This document shows positions 9,227-19,116 of a stretch of DNA of 64,000 bases, one piece after another. How positions within the stretch are numbered: the first letter of the stretch is position 1; each line of letters opens with the position of its first letter. The notes under the pieces were generated by a model. That model was given only the letters and a program-made list of their open reading frames with translations. It was not told the origin of the DNA and did not search any database. This DNA comes from Arsenophonus nilaparvatae (GTDB lineage: Bacteria; Pseudomonadota; Gammaproteobacteria; Enterobacterales; Enterobacteriaceae), in assembly GCF_000757905.1 (NCBI RefSeq), contig NZ_JRLH01000015.1; one strand, 5' to 3'. The position numbers and the translations under genes were made by a program.

Positions 9227-11524
9227 ATGAAAAAAATGTCGGTTCATATAAATAGGCTGCAGATAAATATTAATTCAGCGTCAGTGGCTGTAATATTGGG
9301 ATTATTACCTTTACTTTTTTTATCTCAATTACCAAATAAATCATTACAATTATGGTTGTTTGTCATATTCTGTTTATTTTGGTTTATTCCATTTTATTTA
9401 ACAAAATTTATTGCTATTTTAGCTATAAGTTTTTTGTGGGGATGTTGGCAGGGATATTATTTATTAGAAAAAATGAAATTATTAAGTCAGCAAGAACAAC
9501 GTCATGTAGCCATTATTGAAGATAGTTTAGTTAATAGGGATAATAATATTTGAATAAAAGTAAGGTTGTTAATCAATAATAAAGAATCATTTCCGATATT
9601 GTATGCTTATCTTCAGTTTAAGCCTAATGCTCTGACTAAAAATAATTTTTTTTGTGCCGGACAACAACTCATTTTTTTTGGTCGATTAAAGCCCGTTCAT
9701 AGTTTATTAAATGAAGGTGGATTTGATTTACAACGTTATGCCATAAGTCAACGCTTACTAGGTACGTTTAATGTTCAAAACTTTACTATATTGAATAAAC
9801 ACTGTTCTTTAAGGCAAAAGATAATTGCAGCGTCGGTTAATGTTATCAGTAAATATCATAATCAGGCGGTGATTTATGCTTTAACATTTGGGGAACGTGG
9901 ATTATTAGAACCCGTATTAAGGCAACAATTGCAACGAACCGGTATTGCGCATTTGATGGCTATCTCAGGTTTACATATTGGTATGGCTTATTTTTTTGGT
10001 TTTTGGCTATATCGTTTGATTCAGTTTTTATTACCCATTTGTTTTATCGAGCTTCGTATACCGATGTTAGCGGGTTGGTGCTTTGCTTTAGGTTATGTTT
10101 GGTTGTCTGGTTGGGCGATACCTGCACTGCGGGCTATATTTGCCTTATCGTTATGGCTTTATATTCGGCAACAAAATTTTGTTTGTTTTCCCTGGCAATG
10201 GGCATTATGGAGTATTACTTTAATTTTAGTGTTTGAACCTATTGCGATACTTTCTGATAGCTTTTGGCTTTCGAGTTTTGCAGTTGCGGCATTAATATTT
10301 TGGTTTTCGTTTGTCAAATTGAGTGTACAGTTTCAACACAGTTGGCTTAATTGGATAGTTAAATTGGTTCATTTGCAATTAGGCATGCTGATTCTATTAA
10401 TTCCTATTCAATTGGTTTTATTTCAAGGAGTTAATATTACTAGTATTTTTGCTAATTTATGGGCTGTGCCAATTATTTCATTTATAACCATACCGTTAAT
10501 TATGGTTTCATATATTTGTATTTTTTGGTACGCAGGACAAAATTTATTATTTGGTATAATCGATAAAAGCATTAGTTTAGCATTATGGCCCTTAGCTCAT
10601 ATTGAGCGTTACTGGCTTGATACTGGCCATCTTCCAATTATCATAGCTGGGCTTAGTTGGCTTATTATTTTATGTTGGCAGTTTAGTTGGTTTGTGCAGT
10701 ATAAATTGCTGATAATAGTGTTAATTTATTGGTCAATCACGACCATGAAACAAAACGATTTGCTTCTTTGGCGATTGATTATGTTAGATGTGGGGCATGG
10801 ATTAGCAATTATTATTGAGCGACAGGGAAAAGTGTTAATTTATGACACTGGTATTTCATGGAAGAAAAACAGTAGTGCTAATAGTACTATTTTGCCTTAT
10901 TTACGATATCATCGTTTAACACCTGAAGGCATTATACTTAGTCATAATCATATCGATCACACTGGTGGGGTAGCGAGTTTATTATTAACCTATCCTGGAT
11001 TAAAGATTAGAAGTCACTTTGATAAAAAAAATCATTTTCCATGCCATCGAGGTATTTATTGGCAATGGCAGAAATTACATTTTGAAGTATTATGGCCAAT
11101 AATTGATCAAAAAAGATCACATAATAATGAATCGTGTGTAGTAAAAATTAGTGATGGCTATCATTCGGTTATTCTATCTGGCGATATTGAAAAAACAGCG
11201 GAGAAAGAACTCGTGCGTCTAGCAATAGCAAATTTGCCGGCTAATTTATTACAAGTTCCTCATCATGGTAGTAATACTTCGTCGACGATGGCGTTTATTC
11301 AAGCAATTAAACCGCAATATGCACTTACTTCTGTTGCACGTTATAGCCGTTGGCGTTTACCTTCTGATAAAGTACGCCAACGATATGAGAATATAGGGGC
11401 AAATTGGCTGAGTACAGCTGAATCAGGGCAAATTATAGCGCAGTTCTATTTTGATAAAATTGAAATAATGCGTTATAGACAGGAAGTTTATCCTCGCTGG
11501 TATCATCAGCAGTTTGGTATTTAG
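9227..11524 (+). pseudogene. ycaI: ComEC/YcaI DNA-uptake channel, interrupted by in-frame TGA
   Basis: ComEC proteins carry transforming DNA across the inner membrane. The whole gene is in one frame of 766 codons (E. coli YcaI is 754 aa) but a TGA at 9551-9553 stops it at codon 109. Before the stop are the N-terminal membrane helices; after it the frame resumes directly with the OB-like segment (CAGQQL, NEGGFDLQRYAIS), the competence channel domain (RTGIAHLMAISGLHIG, about eight membrane helices) and the C-terminal metallo-beta-lactamase-like domain (SHNHIDHTGG, QVPHHGSNTSS). The end overlaps the upstream region of msbA by sequence only. A TTG at 9566 could restart translation but no ribosome binding site is evident. 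Otherwise the sequence is well conserved, so the lesion is recent, read through, or a sequencing error. Confidence 0.85.
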
Positions 11525-11582
11525 AGATTTCTCAAGTAAAATAAACGGCTTATTTTTATGGGTATTTAATAAGACAATGATA

Positions 11583-13328
11583 ATGAATGATAAAGATCTT
11601 TCTACATGGCAAACATTTCGCCGACTATGGCCTATGATTTTGCCATTTAAACTGGGATTAAGTGTAGCTGCTGTTGCGTTAATTATTAACGCTGCCGGCG
11701 ATGCATTCATGATCTCCTTATTAAAACCTTTACTTGATGAAGGTTTCGGTAAAGCTGATAACAGCACACTAAAATGGTTACCCATTGCTATATTGGGGCT
11801 AATGCTGATAAGAGGAATATCGAGTTTTATCTCCAATTATTGTATTGCCTGGGTTTCTGGTAAAGTTGTAATGAATATGCGTAGGCGTTTGTTTGGCCAT
11901 ATGATGGGGATGCCGGTTTCTTTTTTTGATCAGCAGTCGACAGGAACTTTACTTTCTCGCATAACGTATGATTCTGAGCAAGTCGCTTCATCTTCCTCTA
12001 GCGCTTTAATCACTATTGTTCGAGAAAGCGCTTACATTATCGGTCTGTTTGGGCTGATGTTTTATTACAGTTGGCATCTTTCACTAATATTAATTGTTAT
12101 TGCTCCTATTGTTGCGTTAACCATTCGCTCGGTTTCTAAACACTTTAGGAATATTAGTAAAAGTATGCAAACTGGCATGGGACAAGTAACTGCTAGTGCG
12201 GAACAGATGTTAAAAGGCCATAAGGAAGTTTTGATTTTTGGTGGGCAAAAAGTTGAAACTGAGCGTTTTAGCAAAGTGAGTAATCATATGCGCCGGCAAA
12301 CGATGAAAATGGTGACAGCATCTTCTATCTCTGATCCTATTATCCAACTGATAGCCTCTCTAGCATTAGCATTCACGCTTTATATCGCGAGTTTTCCTGA
12401 AGTTATGCAAACATTGACAGCAGGCACTATCGGTGTGGTTTTTTCATCCATGTTTGCATTAATGCGCCCATTAAAGTCATTAACAAATGTTAATGCACAA
12501 TTTCAAAGAGGTATGGCCGCATGCCAGACATTGTTTACCATTTTAGATATGGAGCAGGAAAAAGACGAGGGTAAATTAACCTTAAAAAAAGCGAAAGGTG
12601 AAATAGAGTTTAAACATGTTACCTTTAAGTATGCAACAAAAGAGCATCCTGCATTACATGATATCTGTTTTAAAATACCGGTAGGAAAATCCATTGCCTT
12701 AGTCGGACGATCAGGTTCAGGAAAATCAACTATTGCGAATCTAATTACCCGCTTTTATGAGGTTAATGAAGGTCAAATACTGCTTGATGATCATGATTTA
12801 CGTGAATACACTTTAAGCTCTCTACGTAGCCAAGTCGCACTCGTTTCTCAACATGTCTATCTTTTTAACGATACTATTGCCAATAATATTGCTTACGCAA
12901 CCGATGGTCGTTTCAGTCGAAAAGCGATCGAAAAAGCCGCTAAGATGGCTTATGCAATGGACTTTATTCAAAAACTGGATAATGGACTAGATACTGTTAT
13001 TGGTGAAAATGGTGTAATGCTTTCTGGTGGGCAGCGGCAACGAATTGCGATTGCGCGTGCTTTATTACATAACTCATCTATATTAATTCTTGATGAAGCT
13101 ACATCTGCACTTGATACTGAGTCAGAGAGAGCGATTCAGGCAGCATTGGACGAATTACAGAAAAATCGGACTTCGATTATTATTGCCCATCGTCTTTCGA
13201 CAATAGAAAATGCAGATGAAATTTTAGTTATTCATGATGGTAAAATTATTGAACGAGGTACCCATCAAACTCTACTTAAGTGCGATGGGGCATATGCTCA
13301 ACTTTATAGCATGCAATTTAAACAATGA
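11583..13328 (+). CDS. msbA: Lipid A core flippase, ABC transporter MsbA
   Basis: MsbA flips core-lipid A across the inner membrane using ATP. The 581-residue product matches E. coli MsbA throughout: N-terminal MNDKDLSTWQTFRRLWP, six membrane helices in residues 20-320, then the nucleotide-binding domain with Walker A VGRSGSGKST, Q-loop, signature LSGGQRQR, Walker B ILILDEATSALD and the H-loop AHRLST. Another ATG at 11577, two codons upstream, is equally possible. The frame extends further upstream into the end of comEC but family alignment excludes that. Its TGA overlaps the lpxK ATG by four bases, indicating translational coupling. Confidence 0.95.
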   Translation: MNDKDLSTWQTFRRLWPMILPFKLGLSVAAVALIINAAGDAFMISLLKPLLDEGFGKADNSTLKWLPIAILGLMLIRGISSFISNYCIAWVSGKVVMNMRRRLFGHMMGMPVSFFDQQSTGTLLSRITYDSEQVASSSSSALITIVRESAYIIGLFGLMFYYSWHLSLILIVIAPIVALTIRSVSKHFRNISKSMQTGMGQVTASAEQMLKGHKEVLIFGGQKVETERFSKVSNHMRRQTMKMVTASSISDPIIQLIASLALAFTLYIASFPEVMQTLTAGTIGVVFSSMFALMRPLKSLTNVNAQFQRGMAACQTLFTILDMEQEKDEGKLTLKKAKGEIEFKHVTFKYATKEHPALHDICFKIPVGKSIALVGRSGSGKSTIANLITRFYEVNEGQILLDDHDLREYTLSSLRSQVALVSQHVYLFNDTIANNIAYATDGRFSRKAIEKAAKMAYAMDFIQKLDNGLDTVIGENGVMLSGGQRQRIAIARALLHNSSILILDEATSALDTESERAIQAALDELQKNRTSIIIAHRLSTIENADEILVIHDGKIIERGTHQTLLKCDGAYAQLYSMQFKQ

Positions 13329-14317
13329 TTGATAAAATATGGTTAGGTGGTTCGTGGCTATATCTTTTGCTACTACCGTTGTCGATATTATATGGCATGA
13401 TTATTGGATTAAGACGCCTTGGCTATCATTTGGCAATTTTCTCTAGTTGGAAAGCGCCGATACCTATTATCGTTGTGGGTAATTTGACTGTCGGCGGTAA
13501 TGGTAAAACACCGGTTGTCATTTGGTTAGTTGAGCAGCTTTTATCACGGGGTTATAGTGTTGGTGTTGTATCCCGTGGATATGGCGGTAAAGCAACTTCT
13601 TATCCGCTATTAGTTAATGAAAGTATATCAATAAAAGAAACCGGCGATGAACCTGCGTTAATTTATCGGCGAACTGGTGTGCCAGTGGCAGTTGCTCCTA
13701 AACGAGTAGACGCAGTTAAGATGCTACTAAAGCAACAAAAACTGGATGTTATTATTGCTGATGATGGTCTTCAGCATTACGCACTACAAAGGGATTTTGA
13801 GATCGTTGTTATCGACGGTATCCGTCGTTTTGGCAATGGTTGGTTGCTGCCTGCTGGTCCATTACGAGAATGTCAATATCGTTTGAATACCGTTAATGCT
13901 GTTATTACTAATGGTGGTATCGCTAAGTATGGGGAGATTGCCATGCAGTTAACAGGCGATATTGCTATCAATATGTTGACCGGTGAAAAACGCTCAGTCT
14001 GTGAATTGGAGCAAGTTGTTGCCATTGCAGGAATTGGGCACCCAGCACGTTTCTTTTCAAGTCTTGAACAAAAAGGAGTGCCATTAATTGCAACACACGC
14101 TTTCGTTGATCACCAGTGTTATGAGTTTTCTAAACTAACAACCTTAGTGACTGAACATCAAACATTATTAATGACTGAAAAGGACGCAGTGAAATGTTTT
14201 CATTTTGCTCAATTAAATTGGTGGTATCTGCCAGTAAATGCCCAACTTGCACAGCCTGGTGCAGGAAAAACCCTTTCCGCCATTAGTGAATTGATCAAGT
14301 CTGGTAAAAATGCTTGA
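13325..14317 (+). CDS. lpxK: Tetraacyldisaccharide 4'-kinase
   Basis: LpxK phosphorylates the 4' position of the lipid A disaccharide precursor. The 330-residue product has one N-terminal membrane anchor (residues about 10-30), the P-loop-like VGNLTVGGNGKTP at about residues 53-65, the SRGYGG motif, and DDGLQHYALQRDFEIVVID. ATGA overlap with msbA shows they form one operon, so synthesis and export of lipid A are expressed together. In E. coli ycaQ follows; here it is missing and a cold-shock-like gene takes its place. Confidence 0.94.
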   Translation: MIDKIWLGGSWLYLLLLPLSILYGMIIGLRRLGYHLAIFSSWKAPIPIIVVGNLTVGGNGKTPVVIWLVEQLLSRGYSVGVVSRGYGGKATSYPLLVNESISIKETGDEPALIYRRTGVPVAVAPKRVDAVKMLLKQQKLDVIIADDGLQHYALQRDFEIVVIDGIRRFGNGWLLPAGPLRECQYRLNTVNAVITNGGIAKYGEIAMQLTGDIAINMLTGEKRSVCELEQVVAIAGIGHPARFFSSLEQKGVPLIATHAFVDHQCYEFSKLTTLVTEHQTLLMTEKDAVKCFHFAQLNWWYLPVNAQLAQPGAGKTLSAISELIKSGKNA

Positions 14318-14634
14318 AATAATAACATTATCATGTTATCTATAAGTGGAATCTAGTTAGGAATGTAGTGACTTCATTTCAATTATACCACGCCAGCTAT
14401 TATTTCATTAATAAAAAATCCTTTAATTTTATTTAGTATCAAATCTGATTGATAAACTCTAGTAATGAATAATTTGGCATGTGTTATGTTGTTTGATGTT
14501 TAAACAGATCCTAAATAGCAACAGACACTACTGAGTTGGTGTTTTTTAATATAATAATACTACTCTGACATTAAGGGTATTTGGTGAAAGAAAAAATGGG
14601 GTTTCTATCGAAAGCTTAATAAAAGAGTAGGGAG
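14318..14634. other. Gap between lpxK and the cold-shock gene, with a terminator-like hairpin
   Basis: No ORF with coding character is visible and no remnant of ycaQ was recognised. A small hairpin at about 14524-14548 (ACACTA/TTGGTGT stem followed by six T) could terminate msbA-lpxK transcription or attenuate the next gene. The remaining sequence probably holds the promoter and long leader of the cold-shock gene. Confidence 0.45.
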
Positions 14635-14667
14635 CACTAGGAGAAAATGAAATTTTGTCACCTAGTG
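14635..14667 (+). promoter_or_regulatory. Stem-loop next to the RBS of the cold-shock gene
   Basis: CACTAGG at 14635-14641 pairs with CCTAGTG at 14661-14667, and inside the loop AAAAT can pair with ATTTT. The structure ends four bases before the AAAAGGAG ribosome binding site (14671-14678). Enterobacterial csp mRNAs are known to be controlled by leader structures that change with temperature, so a thermosensor role is plausible but inferred. Confidence 0.45.
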
Positions 14668-14685
14668 AACAAAAGGAGTTTTATT

Positions 14686-14907
14686 ATGACATTACAATTA
14701 CAAATGGGTCGCGTAAAATGGTTTGATGTAAAAGAAGGCTATGGATTTATCTCCCCAGTGAATGGCGGTCAAGATATCTATGTTAATCGTCGAGCTATTG
14801 CGAACACTAAAAATAAATGGCTTAAAGAAGGCCAGTGTGTTGAATTTTCTGTTACGCGTAACGCTTATGGCATTGCTGCCGCTGATGTTATCGCTTATGA
14901 ATTTTAA
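14686..14907 (+). CDS. Small cold-shock-domain protein, divergent
   Basis: The 73-residue product is a single cold-shock domain. It begins with the classic GRVKWFDVKEGYGFISP, in which the RNP1 motif reads EGYGFI. The RNP2 strand, normally VFVHFSAI, is here IYVNRRAI, so the conserved His and second Phe are replaced; nucleic-acid binding may be altered. It has a strong ribosome binding site (AAAAGGAG) eight bases before the ATG; an upstream in-frame ATG at 14647 lies inside the leader hairpin and is unlikely. Its location between lpxK and ycaR differs from E. coli. The family is clear; the specific paralogue is not. Confidence 0.85.
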   Translation: MTLQLQMGRVKWFDVKEGYGFISPVNGGQDIYVNRRAIANTKNKWLKEGQCVEFSVTRNAYGIAAADVIAYEF

Positions 14908-15034
14908 CCTAATATTAGCTGCCAATTTGTCAGATTACTGACAAATACATATTAGAGCAGATATTAAAGTTAACGGTGATGCATGCTTATGCTATTCTGG
15001 TTTCATCTTAAATTATGTTTTTGATGAGGAATAT

Positions 15035-15214
15035 ATGGATCACCGTCTACTTGATATCATTGCTTGTCCTATTTGTCATGGCAAACTAGTCTATGATAAA
15101 CAAAATTTAGAGCTTATCTGTAAATTTGATCATCTTGCTTATCCTGTGCGTAATAACATACCGGTATTATTAAAAGAAGAAGCTCGTGAGTTGCCTTTAG
15201 ATGAAGAAAAGTAA
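15035..15214 (+). CDS. ycaR: YcaR, Trm112-like small zinc-ribbon protein
   Basis: This 59-residue protein starts MDHRLLDIIACPICHGKL and is nearly identical in layout to E. coli YcaR (60 aa), a UPF0434/Trm112 family member. The CPIC pair at residues 11-14 is half of a zinc ribbon; the second pair is reduced to a single Cys in LICKFD. Its function in bacteria is not established. GAGGAA precedes the ATG. It ends one base before the kdsB ATG, so the two are almost certainly cotranslated, suggesting a link to KDO synthesis. Confidence 0.9.
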   Translation: MDHRLLDIIACPICHGKLVYDKQNLELICKFDHLAYPVRNNIPVLLKEEARELPLDEEK

Positions 15215-15215
15215 C

Positions 15216-15965
15216 ATGTTTACAGTCATTATTCCGGCGCGTTTTGCTTCTAATCGTTTACCGGGCAAGCCGTTAGCTGATATTCATGGCAAACCTATGA
15301 TTATTAGAGTAATGGAAAGAGCGCTAATGTCAGATGCAACGCGAGTTATTGTGGCGACTGATCATCAGGCTGTATTTGATGTGGTGCAAGCGGCCAATGG
15401 AGAGGTTTGCATGACCGACGTTGACCACCAATCAGGCACTGAAAGATTAGCGGAAGTTATTGAAAAATATAAATTCTCTGACGATGAAATTATTATCAAT
15501 GTACAAGGTGACGAACCTTTAATCCCACCAGAAATAATTAATCAATTAGCTAGTAATCTGATGCTAAATAACGTCGGCATGGCAACATTAGCGGCACCGA
15601 TAAACGATTCACAGGAAGTATTTGATCCGGCTATTGTAAAAGTTGTAACGGATAAACAGAGCAATGCCTTATATTTTTCCAGAGCGGCTATTCCCTGGGA
15701 ACGTGATCGCTTTGCCGTCAGCAAAATGGAAATTGGCCAGCATTTTTTGCGTCATATCGGTATTTATGCTTATCGGGCCGGTTTTATTCGTCGTTATATC
15801 CAATGGTCGATAAGTCCGTTAGAGACGATAGAAATGCTTGAGCAGCTACGTGTACTGTGGTACGGCGAAAAAATTCATGTAGCCCTGGCAGTTAAAACAC
15901 CAGGGCCTGGGGTTGATAATCAGCAGGATCTCGATGCTGTTCGGAAAGCATTTTTCCCTAGTTAA
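15216..15965 (+). CDS. kdsB: CMP-KDO synthetase
   Basis: KdsB activates KDO with CTP for lipopolysaccharide inner-core assembly. The 249-residue product starts MFTVIIPARFASNRLPGKPL, the family nucleotide-binding segment, and has VATDH, DHQSGTERLAEV, NVQGDEPLIPP and LEQLRVLWYGEKIHVA. The frame is open from an ATG at 15201 inside ycaR, but the ATG at 15216 fits the E. coli start and length (248 aa). It forms a tight pair with ycaR and, through msbA-lpxK upstream, part of an LPS gene group. Confidence 0.94.
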   Translation: MFTVIIPARFASNRLPGKPLADIHGKPMIIRVMERALMSDATRVIVATDHQAVFDVVQAANGEVCMTDVDHQSGTERLAEVIEKYKFSDDEIIINVQGDEPLIPPEIINQLASNLMLNNVGMATLAAPINDSQEVFDPAIVKVVTDKQSNALYFSRAAIPWERDRFAVSKMEIGQHFLRHIGIYAYRAGFIRRYIQWSISPLETIEMLEQLRVLWYGEKIHVALAVKTPGPGVDNQQDLDAVRKAFFPS

Positions 15966-15999
15966 AATTATTCTGATGTCACCAATTATAAAAAGCTAA

Positions 16000-16809
16000 C
16001 TATTCCACTACATTGGAACTGAGCATTAGAGGTTGGGTATTGTCAATTTTTATTGACTGCCATATTGAGCCAATAAATTCATACCAAGCGCGTTCTGAGT
16101 GGGAAAAAAAGTAAATCGATGGGAAAAATTTTTCCCAGGGTTGTAATGGTGAGGTAATGGCAAGTTGATTGGCGGGTGCTGTAATGGGATGCATATTTCT
16201 AGCTATAAAGAAACGTTCAGCGCGTGCCATATGGTTAGCTGAAGTCACCAATAGAAAAGGTTGCTGGCCAACGATTTTTTCTACTTCGAAGGCTTCTTCT
16301 TGGGTATCTCTGGGGGTGCTTAAGGTAATTATGGCTGTTTCTGCTACCCCTAACGATAGTGCGACTTTTGCTGCCACTTCAGCATTACTGATTAAATTGT
16401 TACCGCGCCCGCCAGTAAAAATTAATTTAGCCCTTGGATATTGAGAATAAAGGCGAATTCCTTCCGTCACTCTAGCCAGGCTATTATTAATAAGGTTAGC
16501 GCTTGGCGGCCAATCAGGGTTGTAAGTAAATCCCCCTCCAAGTACAACGATATATTGGATGTTTTCTTTTTTAGGGTGCAAAAGCTCATAGCGTTTGTTA
16601 AACACACCTTCTGACGATAGTAGTAATTTATCAGCGACAGGTTGTAGACTTAGTAACAAAATAGTTAACCAACTAAAAGAGACTAAACATTTGCCACTTT
16701 TTTGCCAATGAGTGAACCAAAGTAGTAATAATCCAATAAAGCTAATTAAAATAAGGAGAGGTAATGGCATTAAAAGCGCACTAATGTATTTTTTTAATGT
16801 AAACAGCAT
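16000..16809 (-). CDS. elyC: Envelope biogenesis factor ElyC (DUF218)
   Basis: The 269-residue product aligns with E. coli ElyC/YcbC (259 aa), an inner-membrane protein required for peptidoglycan synthesis at low temperature. Two membrane helices lie in residues 10-65 (LLMPLPLLILISFIGLLLLW and the next segment), followed by a DUF218 domain with VVLGGGFTYNPDWP, PRAKLIFTGGRG, DTQEEA and LLVTSANHMARA. It is read divergently from cmoM. E. coli's ycbJ, which normally lies between kdsB and elyC, is absent. Confidence 0.9.
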   Translation of the reverse strand: MLFTLKKYISALLMPLPLLILISFIGLLLLWFTHWQKSGKCLVSFSWLTILLLSLQPVADKLLLSSEGVFNKRYELLHPKKENIQYIVVLGGGFTYNPDWPPSANLINNSLARVTEGIRLYSQYPRAKLIFTGGRGNNLISNAEVAAKVALSLGVAETAIITLSTPRDTQEEAFEVEKIVGQQPFLLVTSANHMARAERFFIARNMHPITAPANQLAITSPLQPWEKFFPSIYFFSHSERAWYEFIGSIWQSIKIDNTQPLMLSSNVVE

Positions 16810-17005
16810 GTTTCAATCCTAGTTAATCAATTTATCGAGTATAGTATAATTTAATAATATGGATAATGGTTAATAAATTGTTAATATAGAAATCATTTTC
16901 AATGAAAATATTATTGTTTTTTATTAACAATATGTAGGTTGAATAGATATTTTTATCGTCAATGGCGATTAAGTTTTATAATAGTGGTTATCGGGGTATT
17001 TTTTC

Positions 17006-17782
17006 ATGGTAGATCGCAATTTTGATGATATTGCAGATAAGTTTACACAAAATATTTATGGTACAACCAAGGGAAAAATACGCGAAGCTGTTATTTGGCA
17101 GGATCTTAACTCTTTGCTTGATTTATTACCCAATAAGCCGTTAAAAATATCAGACGCGGGTGGGGGAGAAGGTTTTTTTGCAAGCAAGCTGGCGGCGATG
17201 GGGCATCAAGTTATTGTTTGTGACATTTCGGCAACGATGCTTGAACGCGCCAAATTATTGGCTAAAGAAAAAAAAGTAAGCCATAACATGCAATTCATTC
17301 ACTCTTCCGTTCAAAATATTACGCAATATTTAACAGAAATGGGAGCAGTTGATTTAGTATTGTTTCATGCAGTTATTGAATGGATCAGTGAACAAAAATC
17401 TGCAATAAAAACCCTAACGGATATAATTAACCCAGGTGGCGCATTTTCTATCATGTTTTATAATGCGAATGGGTTGGTGATGAGAAATGCTGTATTAGGT
17501 AACTTCCATTTAGCGACACCTAATATTCAGCGACGCCGCAAACGTTCACTTACTCCTCTAAATCCGTTATTACCAGAAACAGTATATCAATGGCTGGCAG
17601 AATTTGATTTTAGAATAGTTGGTAAAACAGGTGTACGGGTTTTTCATGATTATCTACAAAGCCGTCAGTTACAAAATAAAGATTTTCCGGCGTTGCTTGC
17701 TTTGGAGCAGCGTTATTGTCGACAACAACCCTATATTGATCTGGGGCGCTATATTCATGTTATGGCATGCAAGTCTATGTGA
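17006..17782 (+). CDS. cmoM: tRNA 5-carboxymethoxyuridine methyltransferase
   Basis: CmoM (formerly SmtA) uses SAM to methylate cmo5U34 of tRNAs to mcmo5U. The 258-residue product matches E. coli CmoM (261 aa): NFDDIADKFTQNIYGTTKGK at the start, SAM motif I DAGGGEGFFASKLA near residue 50, VDLVLFHAVIEWI as the post-motif region, and GKTGVRVFHDYL towards the end. It lies 11 bases upstream of mukF, the same smtA-mukFEB operon as in E. coli. Confidence 0.93.
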   Translation: MVDRNFDDIADKFTQNIYGTTKGKIREAVIWQDLNSLLDLLPNKPLKISDAGGGEGFFASKLAAMGHQVIVCDISATMLERAKLLAKEKKVSHNMQFIHSSVQNITQYLTEMGAVDLVLFHAVIEWISEQKSAIKTLTDIINPGGAFSIMFYNANGLVMRNAVLGNFHLATPNIQRRRKRSLTPLNPLLPETVYQWLAEFDFRIVGKTGVRVFHDYLQSRQLQNKDFPALLALEQRYCRQQPYIDLGRYIHVMACKSM

Positions 17783-17793
17783 AAGGATGAATT

Positions 17794-19116
17794 ATGGGTG
17801 AATTTTCCCAGACTGTTCCGGAATTGGTATCCTGGTCGCGGAAAAATGATTTTTCAATCTCATTACCTGCTGAGCGTCTGGCCTTTTTATTGGCTGTTGC
17901 TGTTCTTAATAGTGAGCGGCTTGATGGCGAAATGAGTGAAGGTGAATTAATTGATGCTTTTCGTGAAGTCAGTAAAGGATTCGAGCAGACCGCAGAAACG
18001 GTTACTGCCAGAGCTAATAATGCCATTAATGATATGGTAAGGCAGAAATTATTTAATCGTTTTTCAAGTGAAGTCATTGAAGGTAATGCAATTTACCGTT
18101 TAACGCCACTTGGTATCGGCATCAGTGATTATTACATTCGCCAGCGGGAATTTTCTTCCTTACGTTTATCTATGCAACTTTCGATAGTAGCTGGTGAATT
18201 AAGTCGAGCAGCGGATGCCGCAGAAGAAGGGGGAGATGAATTTCATTGGCATCGCCATGTCTTTGCGCCATTAAAATATTCGGTGGCAGAAATTTTTGAC
18301 AGTATTGATATGTCACAGCGTGTGATGGATGAACAGCAAAATAGTGTAAAGGAAGACATCTCTGCTTTACTCAGTCAGGATTGGCAGGCAGCGATTGCCA
18401 ATTGTGAACAACTTTTAACGGAAACTTCCGGCACATTATGTGAATTACAAGACACGCTAGAAGCGGCTGGTGATAAATTACAGACTAATTTGTTACGTAT
18501 CCAAGAGGCCAATATGAATGTAGGTGGTTCAGAATTGGTTGATAAGCTAGTATTTGATCTACAAAGTAAGCTTGATCGAATTATTAGCTGGGGGCAACAA
18601 TCCATCGATCTCTGGATTGGCTATGATCGCCATGTGCACAAATTTATTCGTACTGCCATCGATATGGATAAAAATAGAATATTTTCGCAACGCCTGCGCC
18701 TCTCGGTGCAAAATTATTTTACCGATCCTTGGGCATTAACGGTAGCCAATGCCGAACGATTGTTTGATGTGCGTGATGAAGATCTGGTATTGAGTAATGA
18801 AGAAGTGACGGGTGAATTGCCAGCTGAACTGGAATATGAAGAATTTAATGAGATTAATGAACAACTGATTGAGATAATGGAGCAGGCATTGGCTGGTTAT
18901 AAGGAAGATCAGCATCCATTGGATATTGGTTTAATATTACGTGACTACTTAACTAAATATCCACAGAAACGGCATTTTGATGTTGCGCGTATTATTGTCG
19001 ATCAGGCAGTTAAGTTAGGTATAGCAGAAGCGGATTTCTCAGGTATCCATCCTGAATGGTTAGCGATTAATGATTACGGAGCCAAGGTACAGGCACATGT
19101 CATCGACAAATATTGA
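17794..19116 (+). CDS. mukF: Chromosome partition kleisin MukF
   Basis: MukF is the kleisin of the MukBEF condensin; it dimerises through its N-terminal winged helix, binds MukE with its middle and bridges MukB heads. The 440-residue product has exactly the E. coli length and begins MGEFSQTVPELVSWSRKNDFSISLP. The long helical middle (about residues 120-330) and acidic linker are present. It follows cmoM by 11 bases and its end overlaps the start of mukE by 20 bases. Confidence 0.95.
   Translation: MGEFSQTVPELVSWSRKNDFSISLPAERLAFLLAVAVLNSERLDGEMSEGELIDAFREVSKGFEQTAETVTARANNAINDMVRQKLFNRFSSEVIEGNAIYRLTPLGIGISDYYIRQREFSSLRLSMQLSIVAGELSRAADAAEEGGDEFHWHRHVFAPLKYSVAEIFDSIDMSQRVMDEQQNSVKEDISALLSQDWQAAIANCEQLLTETSGTLCELQDTLEAAGDKLQTNLLRIQEANMNVGGSELVDKLVFDLQSKLDRIISWGQQSIDLWIGYDRHVHKFIRTAIDMDKNRIFSQRLRLSVQNYFTDPWALTVANAERLFDVRDEDLVLSNEEVTGELPAELEYEEFNEINEQLIEIMEQALAGYKEDQHPLDIGLILRDYLTKYPQKRHFDVARIIVDQAVKLGIAEADFSGIHPEWLAINDYGAKVQAHVIDKY

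Noticed and set aside
9566..11524. A separate 652-residue gene after the comEC stop
   Set aside because: It begins at a TTG without a ribosome binding site and is in the same frame as the preceding part; together they make one family-length protein, so it is described as one interrupted gene.
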